DNA of 64,000 nt from UBA5794 sp963714375 (GTDB taxonomy: Bacteria > Actinomycetota > Acidimicrobiia > Spongiisociales > UBA5794), in assembly GCA_963714375.1 (NCBI GenBank), contig CAVQOG010000001.1:62001-126000 (forward strand), given 5' to 3'. The position numbers and the translations under genes were made by a program. Under the pieces are notes generated by a model that saw nothing but the letters and a program-made list of their open reading frames with translations, did no database searches and was not told the DNA's origin. This document shows, piece after piece, positions 56,806 through 64,000 of the stretch (its first letter is position 1; the number at the start of each line of letters is the position of its first letter).

Positions 56806-56819
56806 ATTGTCGCAACAAT
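56806..56819. promoter_or_regulatory. Candidate operator upstream of ald
   Basis: ATTGT-CGCA-ACAAT is a perfect 5-bp inverted repeat 33 bp before the ald start, in the 218-bp divergent region with the beta-ureidopropionase gene. Its form suits a GntR or Lrp/AsnC type regulator; mycobacterial ald is controlled by an Lrp-type protein. Only symmetry supports it. Confidence 0.35.
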
Positions 56820-56991
56820 TGCGGCCGCGTGTGAATGATGATGCCCTTGTTTGGATCCCTATTGACGCCGAGCGTTACACACCGGAACGTTGATCGGAGC
56901 AAAACACGACCCACAGGGAACGGTAGGGTGTGGGTACAGGACAAACGCGGGTTCCAGCACCGAACTCGCGTGCATGCAAAGGAGCCAACCC

Positions 56992-57834
56992 ATGAGTCGA
57001 GTCGTACGCGCAGCAATCCTCCAGACCGAATGGACAGGCGACAAGGAATCCATGATCGAGCTCCACGAAAAGTACGCTCGTGAGGCCGCAGCGGACGGTG
57101 CCCAGGTCATCTGTTTCCAAGAGCTGTTCTACGGCCCGTACTTCTGCCAGGTCCAGGACATCGAGTACTACGGCTACGCAGAGGCGATCCCTGACGGACC
57201 AACGACCAAGCGGTTCCAAGAGCTCGCCAAAGAGCTCAACCTGGTCATGGTGCTCCCCATGTACGAAAAGGAGATGGCTGGCTTTTTGTACAACACCGCC
57301 GCAGTCATCGATTCGGACGGTACATACCTTGGGAAGTACCGCAAGCACCACATCCCGCATGTCGGAGGGTTCTGGGAGAAGTTCTACTTCCGTCCTGGCA
57401 ATGTAGATTTCCCCGTGTTCGACACGGCAGTTGGCAAGGTCGGCGTCTACATCTGTTATGACCGCCATTTTCCCGAGGGGTGGCGTGCGCTTGGTCTCAA
57501 CGGTGCCGAGATCGTGTTCAACCCATCGGCCACGAGCCGTGGTCTTTCGTCCTACCTATGGCAACTCGAACAGCCGGCATCTGCCGTTGCGAACATGTAC
57601 TACGTCGGTGCGATCAACCGTGTCGGGGTCGAAGACCTCGGAGACAACGACTTTTACGGGACCTCATACTTTGTTGATCCACGGGGACAGTTCGTTGGCG
57701 ATGTCGCGTCGGATACCGACGCCGAGCTCGTGGTCCGCGACCTCGACCTTGACAGGATCGAAGAAGTCAGAAACACCTGGGCGTTCTACCGCGACCGTCG
57801 CCCTGATGCCTACGGGCCGCTCGTCAGGAGCTAG
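56992..57834 (+). CDS. Beta-ureidopropionase-like carbon-nitrogen hydrolase
   Basis: Nitrilase-superfamily amidohydrolase (280 residues). The catalytic triad is visible: E44 (CFQELFYGP), K118 (GKYRKHHIPH) and C155 (YICYDRHFPEG). It is close to N-carbamoylputrescine amidases in sequence, but the flanking dihydropyrimidinase and beta-alanine aminotransferase point to N-carbamoyl-beta-alanine as substrate, giving beta-alanine, CO2 and ammonia. The start ATG at 56992 has AAAGGAG upstream. First gene of the operon. Confidence 0.9.
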   Translation: MSRVVRAAILQTEWTGDKESMIELHEKYAREAAADGAQVICFQELFYGPYFCQVQDIEYYGYAEAIPDGPTTKRFQELAKELNLVMVLPMYEKEMAGFLYNTAAVIDSDGTYLGKYRKHHIPHVGGFWEKFYFRPGNVDFPVFDTAVGKVGVYICYDRHFPEGWRALGLNGAEIVFNPSATSRGLSSYLWQLEQPASAVANMYYVGAINRVGVEDLGDNDFYGTSYFVDPRGQFVGDVASDTDAELVVRDLDLDRIEEVRNTWAFYRDRRPDAYGPLVRS

Positions 57835-57839
57835 ACCAC

Positions 57840-59129
57840 ATGGGTATTCACGCCGAACTCACCGAACGCACCAGGGCGGTCATGCCATCGTGGCTTGCGC
57901 TGTACTACGACGAGCCGATTGCCATCGACCGTGGCGAGGGACGCACTGTCTGGGATCTCGAAGGGAACGAGTATCTCGACTTTTTTGGTGGCATCCTCAC
58001 GACGATGACGGCGTACTCACTTCCTGAGGTCACAGCGGCAATCACCGAGCAGGCAGCCAAAGTGCTCCACACCTCGACGCTGTACCTGAACCAGCCGATG
58101 ATTGAGCTTGCAGAGATGGTCGCGGAGATGTCAGGGATCCCCGATGCGCGCGTGTTCTTTACACCATCGGGGACCGAGGCCAACGACGCAGCCATGCTGC
58201 TTGCGACGTCCTATCGACGATCGAACCAGGTACTCGCGCTGCGCAACAGCTACCACGGGCGGAGCTTCACTGCGGTGGCTCTCACCAGCCACCGGTCATG
58301 GTCACCAACGGGATATTCCGGTCTCAACGTGCACTACGTCCAAGGCCCATACAAGGCCCGCAGCCCGTATGCCCATCTCAATGATGACGATTTCACCGAT
58401 GCCGCTGTTGCCGACCTGCAACAGGTCATCGACATGATGACGTCAGGTGATGTCGCGGCGATGATCGCCGAACCGATTCAGGGTGTCGGAGGTTTCGCAA
58501 CTCCGCCAGACGGGTTTTTCAAACGGTTCAAGGATGTGCTCGACGAGTACGACATCCTGTTTGTTTCCGATGAGGTTCAAACCGGCTGGGGCCGCACCGG
58601 TGAACACATGTGGGGCTACCAGGCCCATGACATCACGCCGGACATCATGACGTTTGCGAAGGGAATCGGGAATGGTCTGTCGATCGGTGGTGTCGTGGCG
58701 CGACCCGAGATCATGAATTGTATCGGTGCAAACTCGATCTCTACCTTCGGTGGAAACCCCTTGGTGAGCGCCGGGGCACTGGCGAACCTGAAGTATCTCG
58801 TGGACAACGACTTGCAGGGAAACGCCCTGAAGCAGGGATCGCGTTTCTACGAGGCCCTTCTCCCGGTAACAGACAGGACGCCATGGATTTTCGAGTTCAG
58901 GGGCAAAGGGCTGATGCTGGCAATAGAGACTGCCGAACCCGGATCGGGAGACCCCGATGCCGGACGCGCCGGACGGCTCCTTGAGGAATGCAAGAAGCGC
59001 GGTCTGCTCATCGGGAAGGGTGGTCTGTACGGAAACGTGCTGCGTATTGCCCCACCGCTGACCGTGACCGAGGCTGAGATCGACACCGCCAGCGACATCA
59101 TCACATCTGCCATTTCGGCTATCGACTGA
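57840..59129 (+). CDS. Class III aminotransferase, probable beta-alanine:pyruvate/AGXT2-like
   Basis: PLP enzyme of 429 residues. FFTPSGTEANDAAMLLA is the cofactor phosphate region, DEVQTGWGRTGEHMWGYQ follows, and the Schiff-base lysine is K274 in MTFAKGIGNGLSIG. By context it should convert beta-alanine plus pyruvate (or a 2-oxo acid) to malonate semialdehyde plus alanine; the alanine can be used by Ald. The gene starts 5 bp after the amidohydrolase. Confidence 0.9.
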   Translation: MGIHAELTERTRAVMPSWLALYYDEPIAIDRGEGRTVWDLEGNEYLDFFGGILTTMTAYSLPEVTAAITEQAAKVLHTSTLYLNQPMIELAEMVAEMSGIPDARVFFTPSGTEANDAAMLLATSYRRSNQVLALRNSYHGRSFTAVALTSHRSWSPTGYSGLNVHYVQGPYKARSPYAHLNDDDFTDAAVADLQQVIDMMTSGDVAAMIAEPIQGVGGFATPPDGFFKRFKDVLDEYDILFVSDEVQTGWGRTGEHMWGYQAHDITPDIMTFAKGIGNGLSIGGVVARPEIMNCIGANSISTFGGNPLVSAGALANLKYLVDNDLQGNALKQGSRFYEALLPVTDRTPWIFEFRGKGLMLAIETAEPGSGDPDAGRAGRLLEECKKRGLLIGKGGLYGNVLRIAPPLTVTEAEIDTASDIITSAISAID

Positions 59130-59144
59130 TCAGGAGGACCAACG

Positions 59145-60569
59145 ATGAAGACACTCATTTCGGGAGGCACCGTCATCACGGCGATCGATATCACGGTCGC
59201 CGACGTGCTGGTCGAAGACGACAAGGTTGTAGCGATTGCCGCCACCGGATCCCATACCTGGGCTGACGACGCAGACAAGGTCATCGACGCCGCTGGCAAG
59301 TATGTGATCCCAGGTGGCATCGATCCCCACACCCACATGGAGCTGCCGTTTGGAGGTACATCGGCATCTGACAGTTTCGAGACCGGGACTCGCGCTGCGG
59401 CATGGGGAGGGACAACGACCATCGTGGACTTTGCCGTCCAGGTAAAGGGTGAGGGACTCGTTGATGGGTTCGACAACTGGATGAACCGTGCCGATGGCAA
59501 CTGTGCAATCGACTACGGCTTCCACATGATTGCGGGTGACATCAACGAACAGTCACTCAAGGAGATGGAAGTCCTCATCGACCGAGGATGTACGTCGTTC
59601 AAGTTGTTCATGGCGTACCCCGGTGTCTTCTACTCAGATGACGGTGAGATCCTCCGCGCCATGCAAAAGGCTGCCGAGACGGGCACGCTCATCATGATGC
59701 ATGCCGAAAACGGCATGGCAATCGATGTACTGCGAGAGCAGGCACTCCAGCGTGGTGAGACCGATCCGAAGTACCACGGGCTCACGCGACCACCGATCAC
59801 CGAGAGCGAAGCGACACACCGAGCGATCAAGCTTGCACAGCTCGCAGGCGCCCATCTCTACATCGTCCACATGTCCGCAAAGGAAGCAGTTGCCGAGGTA
59901 GCCGAAGCCCGTGACGACGGGTACCCCATTTTCGGAGAAACATGCCCGCAGTATCTGTTCCTGACCCACGAGGAGCACCTGTCTGCTCCCGGCTTTGAGG
60001 GTGCAAAGTATGTGTGCTCGACGCCGATCCGCAAGGAGTCCGAGGGGCATCAGGATGCGCTGTGGCGCTCCCTGGCCACCAACGACCTTCAGGTCGTGTC
60101 AACGGACCATTGCCCGTTCTGCATGGATGACCATCCGACGCTCGGAACCCAGAAGAAGCTCGGTCTTGGTGACTTCACAGCGATCCCCAACGGTATTCCC
60201 GGTGTTGAGGATCGGTATCAACTGATCTATCACGGCGGCGTGGTCGGCGGCAGGTTCGATCTCAACCGATGGATTGAGTTGTGCTCGACCGCACCGGCCA
60301 AGCTGTTCGGCCTTTATCCGCAAAAGGGCACCATCGCGGTTGGGTCCGATGCTGACATTGTCGTGTTCGACCCCGGAGTCTCGTGGACAAAGTCTGTCGA
60401 ACAGCACCACATGGATGTCGACTACTCGGCGTACGAAGGCATGGAGGTTGAGGGCAAGGTCGAGACCGTCATGCTGCGGGGCAAGGTCATCATCGACAAC
60501 GACCAGTACGTCGGCGACAAGGGCGATGGCCACTACCTGCCACGCGAGCGAATGTCCATCCACAACTGA
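59145..60569 (+). CDS. Dihydropyrimidinase
   Basis: Zinc amidohydrolase that opens dihydrouracil or dihydrothymine (474 residues). GGIDPHTHMELPFGG holds the HxH metal motif, K153 in SFKLFMAYPG is the residue that should be carboxylated, further His ligands lie in MMHAENG and HLYIVHMS, and VVSTDHCPF has the catalytic Asp. A hydantoinase activity is also possible. The start is the ATG at 59145 with AGGAGG upstream (CAGGAGGACC). Confidence 0.94.
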   Translation: MKTLISGGTVITAIDITVADVLVEDDKVVAIAATGSHTWADDADKVIDAAGKYVIPGGIDPHTHMELPFGGTSASDSFETGTRAAAWGGTTTIVDFAVQVKGEGLVDGFDNWMNRADGNCAIDYGFHMIAGDINEQSLKEMEVLIDRGCTSFKLFMAYPGVFYSDDGEILRAMQKAAETGTLIMMHAENGMAIDVLREQALQRGETDPKYHGLTRPPITESEATHRAIKLAQLAGAHLYIVHMSAKEAVAEVAEARDDGYPIFGETCPQYLFLTHEEHLSAPGFEGAKYVCSTPIRKESEGHQDALWRSLATNDLQVVSTDHCPFCMDDHPTLGTQKKLGLGDFTAIPNGIPGVEDRYQLIYHGGVVGGRFDLNRWIELCSTAPAKLFGLYPQKGTIAVGSDADIVVFDPGVSWTKSVEQHHMDVDYSAYEGMEVEGKVETVMLRGKVIIDNDQYVGDKGDGHYLPRERMSIHN

Positions 60570-60591
60570 TACGAAAAGGCACGGAGACTCC

Positions 60592-62079
60592 ATGAAGCAG
60601 ATCAACCACATCATCGGAGGGAGCGAGATCGCGTCGACCTCGGGACGTACCTCCGATGTCTACAACCCAGCGACCGGCGAGGTGACCGCGAAGGTCGGCT
60701 TGGCATCGATCGAAGAGGTTGACGGTGCCGTCGCCGTTGCGAAGTCGGCGTTTGAGACGTGGGGTATCACGTCGATTGCCAAACGGACAGCGATCATGTA
60801 TCGGTTCAGAGACCTCGTTGACAAGCATGCGGAGGATTTCGCTGCGTTGCTCACAGCAGAGCACGGCAAGGTTCTTTCCGATTCGCTCGGCGAGGTCAAT
60901 CGCGGACTCGAGAACATTGAGTATGCCTGCGGTCTTGCTGAGCACCTGAAGGGGTCGTTCTCGCAGGAGGCATCGACAGGGATTGACGTGTATTCCGTGC
61001 GTCAGCCACTCGGCGTCGTGGCAGGCATCACACCGTTCAATTTCCCTGCCATGGTCCCGATGTGGATGTACCCCAATGCGATCGCTGCGGGCAACACGTT
61101 CGTCCTCAAGCCGTCCGAGAAGGATCCCAGCGTGAACCTGCTTGCTGCCGAACTCCTTGACAAGGCTGGCCTCCCTGATGGTGTCTTCAACATCATCCAG
61201 GGTGACAAGGTCGCCGTAGACCGCCTTCTTGAGCATCCCGATGTAAAGGCTGTTTCCTTCGTGGGTTCGACGCCGATCGCTCGGTACGTGTACACGACCG
61301 GAACGAACAATGGAAAGCGCGTCCAAGCGCTTGGGGGTGCAAAGAACCACATGGTTGTCCTCCCGGACGCGGACATCGGACTCGCCGCTGATGCCGCCGT
61401 TAGTGCCGGGTACGGTTCAGCAGGGGAGCGCTGCATGGCGATATCGATCATTGTGGCGGTGGGGTCAGCGGCCGATCCACTCATCGATGCCGTTGCACAA
61501 CGCATACCGAGCCTGACCGTCGGGGACGGAACCGACGCAGCTTCCCAAATGGGACCGCTCATCACGAGGGAGCACCGCGATCGCGTTGCGTCATTCGTAA
61601 CGAACGCCACCGGAGAAGGTGCGACGGTGGTCGTCGATGGCACCGAGCAGAGTTTCGATGGCGATGGGTTCTTTCTCGCACCATCCCTGATCGACAACGT
61701 GACTCCCGGCATGGCGTGCTACGACCAGGAGATCTTCGGCCCCGTCCTTGGGGTCGTTCGGGTCGACACATACGAAAAGGCCGTCAAGCTTATCGCCGAC
61801 AACGCGTTCGGCAATGGGACGGCGATCTTCACAAGGGATGGTGGGGCGGCGAGACGGTTCCAGATCGATGTCGACGCCGGCATGGTTGGTATCAACGTTC
61901 CGGTGCCGGTTCCCGTGTCGTACTACAGCTTCGGTGGCTGGGGCGACTCGCTGTTCGGAGATTCGCACGCATATGGCCCTGAAGGCATTCATTTCTATAC
62001 GAAAGCAAAGGTTGTGACCTCGCGCTGGCCCGATCCTGCAACAAGCTCGATCGATCTCGGCTTTCCGCAGAACGTCTGA
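60592..62079 (+). CDS. mmsA: CoA-acylating (methyl)malonate semialdehyde dehydrogenase
   Basis: Converts malonate or methylmalonate semialdehyde with CoA and NAD to acetyl- or propionyl-CoA and CO2 (495 residues). The start is ATG at 60592 (GGAG upstream). NAD-binding FNFPAMVPMWMYP, GSTPIARYVY and the catalytic Cys281 in GSAGERCMAIS are seen; the ALGGAKNHMVVLPDAD stretch, where other aldehyde dehydrogenases have a glutamate, marks the CoA-dependent class. It is the last step of the pathway encoded here and links to propionyl-CoA carboxylase/mutase at 11-20 kb if thymine is the source. Confidence 0.94.
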   Translation: MKQINHIIGGSEIASTSGRTSDVYNPATGEVTAKVGLASIEEVDGAVAVAKSAFETWGITSIAKRTAIMYRFRDLVDKHAEDFAALLTAEHGKVLSDSLGEVNRGLENIEYACGLAEHLKGSFSQEASTGIDVYSVRQPLGVVAGITPFNFPAMVPMWMYPNAIAAGNTFVLKPSEKDPSVNLLAAELLDKAGLPDGVFNIIQGDKVAVDRLLEHPDVKAVSFVGSTPIARYVYTTGTNNGKRVQALGGAKNHMVVLPDADIGLAADAAVSAGYGSAGERCMAISIIVAVGSAADPLIDAVAQRIPSLTVGDGTDAASQMGPLITREHRDRVASFVTNATGEGATVVVDGTEQSFDGDGFFLAPSLIDNVTPGMACYDQEIFGPVLGVVRVDTYEKAVKLIADNAFGNGTAIFTRDGGAARRFQIDVDAGMVGINVPVPVPVSYYSFGGWGDSLFGDSHAYGPEGIHFYTKAKVVTSRWPDPATSSIDLGFPQNV

Positions 62080-62083
62080 GCAG

Positions 62084-63028
62084 ATGGCCACCCGCGAGGA
62101 AACCACTCGGGCTGTTGCCCGCCATGAACGCAAGGCAGCGGTTCGCCGCGGTGTGCGGAGGGTGGTGGTCTTTCTTGCCTTTCTCGTCGCCCTCGCCCTC
62201 CTGTACACCGGCTACAAAGCATTTGGCGAGTCAATCAACGACGCCCAAACAGAATGGCCGGTCATCGGGCGGGTGCTGCCGCGGACCAACGACCTCACGA
62301 TGCCGCCGATCAAGGACATCGTGTTGGAGCTTGGCCAGCCTCCACAGCGAAACTCGTCAAAGCCTCTCGCCGCGTTCATCGCCGAGGCATCGTTGTTCAC
62401 GTTCCGTGAGGCAGCGTTCGGTTTCTTCTTCGGCATGATGCTCGGCCTCGCGTTGGCAATCATCATGTTGCGGTCACGCTGGATCGAACGCGGACTGTCG
62501 CCCTACCTGGTGGCAAGTCAGACCGTTCCCCTCGTCGCTATTGCACCGATCGTTGTCATCTGGGGGTCGAAGTCGATGGGATGGCTTCCCTTTGATTGGC
62601 AGCCATGGATGTCCGTTGCGATCATCGCCACATACCTCACCTTTTTCCCCGTGGCGATGAATGGGATAAAGGGTTTGCAGTCAGCAGACACCGCGGCGAT
62701 GGAGCTCATGCGGTCGTATGCCGCCTCGCGGCGCCAAACGCTCATGAAGCTGCAGCTTCCTGCTGCGCTTCCCTATCTGTTCGCCGCGTTCAAACTGGCT
62801 GCCACAGTTTCGATTGTGGGAGCAATTGTCGGTGAGATCTCCGGCGGTGTTTCTGGTGGGCTTGGTCGTCTGATTCTCGACTACGCAAGCCGCTACACGA
62901 CCGGACCTTCCCGGCTGTATGCGTCCGTGATGGGTGCTGCGGTCCTTGGCATCGTTGTTGTCGGGATGGTCACCATTACTGAGTTCTTCGTCATGTCCAA
63001 ACGCCAGGAAGGATCCGCCGCCCCATGA
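62084..63028 (+). CDS. ABC importer permease (SsuC/TauC/NrtB type)
   Basis: 314-residue membrane subunit: basic N-terminal segment, first helix (about 27-48), a short extracytoplasmic stretch, then five more helices. The EAA-like cytoplasmic loop is MRSYAASRRQTLMKLQLPAA. The family moves small organic anions, pyrimidine-like thiamine precursors and similar compounds. Position in the operon suggests uptake of a pyrimidine or its breakdown product; no binding protein is visible before the window ends. Confidence 0.88.
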   Translation: MATREETTRAVARHERKAAVRRGVRRVVVFLAFLVALALLYTGYKAFGESINDAQTEWPVIGRVLPRTNDLTMPPIKDIVLELGQPPQRNSSKPLAAFIAEASLFTFREAAFGFFFGMMLGLALAIIMLRSRWIERGLSPYLVASQTVPLVAIAPIVVIWGSKSMGWLPFDWQPWMSVAIIATYLTFFPVAMNGIKGLQSADTAAMELMRSYAASRRQTLMKLQLPAALPYLFAAFKLAATVSIVGAIVGEISGGVSGGLGRLILDYASRYTTGPSRLYASVMGAAVLGIVVVGMVTITEFFVMSKRQEGSAAP

Positions 63029-63831
63029 CCGACCATGAAACCCAGATTTCACCCGCCACTGCCACGGTTGAGATCGGAGCGGTGTCGAAGGTGTTCAACG
63101 TCGGCAAGCCGAATGAGGTGCACGCCCTCGACGGCATTGATCTCACGATCGACGAAGGGACGTTTGTTTCTCTGATCGGTCCATCAGGTTGCGGCAAGTC
63201 GACGCTGCTTCGGCTGATGGGTGCGTTGACGCATCCAACTGAGGGATCGGTCGTCGTGAACGGGAAGTCGGCAGATCAGGCGCGGCTCGACCGCGACTAC
63301 GGCATGGCGTTCCAAACGTCAGGGTTGTTCGAGTGGAGGACCGTGACCCAGAACATCGAGCTCCCTCTTCAGCTGATGGGTTGGGACAAGTCGCTACGCA
63401 AGGAGCGGGCGACCGAGATGCTCAAACTTGTGAAGCTTCCCGAATTCGGCGATCACTATCCGCGTGAGCTATCGGGCGGGATGCGGCAGCGTGTAGCAAT
63501 TGCGCGGGCACTTTCGTTCCGACCCCAGCTTCTCCTCATGGATGAACCTTTCGGGGCCCTCGACGAGATGACCCGTGAGCACATGCAGATGGAAGTTCTC
63601 GAGATTTGGGAGAAGACAGGAAAGACCATCGTGTTCGTCACCCATTCAATCCCAGAGGCAGTGTTCCTGTCCAACCGAGTCGTCGTCATGTCACCGCGGC
63701 CCGGACGGATTGCAGCGGACATCTCGGTGGGCCTCGGAAAGCGCAGTTTCGATACGCGGGAATCGCAGGCGTTCTTCGATTCGATCACCGAGGTACGTGA
63801 GGCGCTTCGGTTCGAGGAGTCCAACGGGTGA
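63025..63831 (+). CDS. ABC importer ATP-binding protein
   Basis: 268 residues of the SsuB/TauB type: Walker A GPSGCGKST, Q-loop FQTSGLFEWRTV, signature LSGGMRQRVAIARAL, Walker B LLLMDEPFGALDE and H-loop FVTHSIPEAVFL. The start overlaps the end of the upstream permease gene, and its stop overlaps the GTG of the next permease (GTGA), so the three are coupled. Confidence 0.93.
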   Translation: MTDHETQISPATATVEIGAVSKVFNVGKPNEVHALDGIDLTIDEGTFVSLIGPSGCGKSTLLRLMGALTHPTEGSVVVNGKSADQARLDRDYGMAFQTSGLFEWRTVTQNIELPLQLMGWDKSLRKERATEMLKLVKLPEFGDHYPRELSGGMRQRVAIARALSFRPQLLLMDEPFGALDEMTREHMQMEVLEIWEKTGKTIVFVTHSIPEAVFLSNRVVVMSPRPGRIAADISVGLGKRSFDTRESQAFFDSITEVREALRFEESNG

Positions 63832-64000
63832 TCAAGCGAGGCTGGGACGCGGCATTTCCCTCACTGGTGATCGGTCTCGGTGGACTTCTTCTGTGGGAGA
63901 TCTCGCTGCTGCTGGCGAAACCCGACGGGTTCCTGCTTCCGCGCCCAACCGAGATACTCGAGGCGCTCAACGAGCATTCCGCTGCGATCTGGTCGGCAAC
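63828..64000 (+). CDS. Second ABC permease, 3'-truncated by the window edge
   Basis: The GTG at 63828 overlaps the previous stop. The visible 57 residues read IKRGWDAAFPSLVIGLGGLL, then LLWEISLLLAKPDGFLLPRP and TEILEALNEH, the normal start of an SsuC/TauC permease (one helix, then the LLPRPTEI segment). With the first permease it suggests a heterodimeric importer. Confidence 0.85.
   Translation, partial: MIKRGWDAAFPSLVIGLGGLLLWEISLLLAKPDGFLLPRPTEILEALNEHSAAIWSA

Overview
The window is a continuous piece of a moderately GC-rich actinobacterial chromosome. I infer Actinobacteria from gene content and order. The run lpdA-like, acyl-CoA carboxylase alpha and beta, birA, F420 genes cofE/cofD, DUF3499, manB, Trm112, ahcY, comF, hpf, secA, prfB, ftsE, ftsX, smpB follows, from memory, the order of the same genes in Mycobacterium. 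Several details are not mycobacterial: a stand-alone CofE, a short SahH, and no WhiB2 or MtrAB in the expected places. A deep-branching lineage such as Acidimicrobiia is plausible but not proven.

Layout. 0-3.1 kb: the end of transketolase and leucyl aminopeptidase. 3.1-4.3 kb: a decayed epimerase gene and a 257-bp tandem repeat. 4.3-11.3 kb: a secreted CAP protein, a rhodanese-MoeB fusion with a small upstream gene, an ABC exporter and a PASTA penicillin-binding protein. 11.4-20.4 kb: propionate/acyl-CoA metabolism (methylmalonyl-CoA mutase large subunit, LpdA-like flavoprotein, acyl-CoA carboxylase alpha and beta, biotin ligase). 20.5-25.1 kb: a hydrolase-like protein, a sugar-nucleotide epimerase, Fpg glycosylase and the F420 genes. 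25.1-36 kb: envelope glycosylation (a very large GT2 membrane protein, a DUF5719-like protein, a PTPS-related membrane protein, GtrA, dolichol-phosphate-type GT2, phosphomannomutase) mixed with five small Cys-pair proteins. 36-45 kb: CtpE-like P-type ATPase, cupin, S-adenosylhomocysteinase, ComF, HPF with a leader ORF, response regulator, SecA. 45-54 kb: an alpha/beta hydrolase, RF2, FtsEX with its EnvC-like M23 partner, SmpB, a TlpA-like protein and tmRNA. 54-64 kb: an MFS exporter, then alanine dehydrogenase divergent from a complete-looking route from dihydropyrimidine to acetyl-CoA (dihydropyrimidinase, beta-ureidopropionase, class III aminotransferase, malonate/methylmalonate semialdehyde dehydrogenase), followed by an ABC importer that runs off the window.

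The most unusual signal lies between the genes. At about sixteen places the gaps are filled with degenerate heptanucleotide tandem repeats of four related kinds (GATGACC, TCAGAAG, CAGCTTT and GGTAATC types and their complements). They are mixed with families of hairpin units whose copies differ by paired, stem-preserving changes. These repeats sit in convergent, tandem and divergent gaps, supply the last codons and stop codons of some genes, and resemble in form the heptamer STRR repeats of cyanobacteria. I know of no such described system in actinobacteria.
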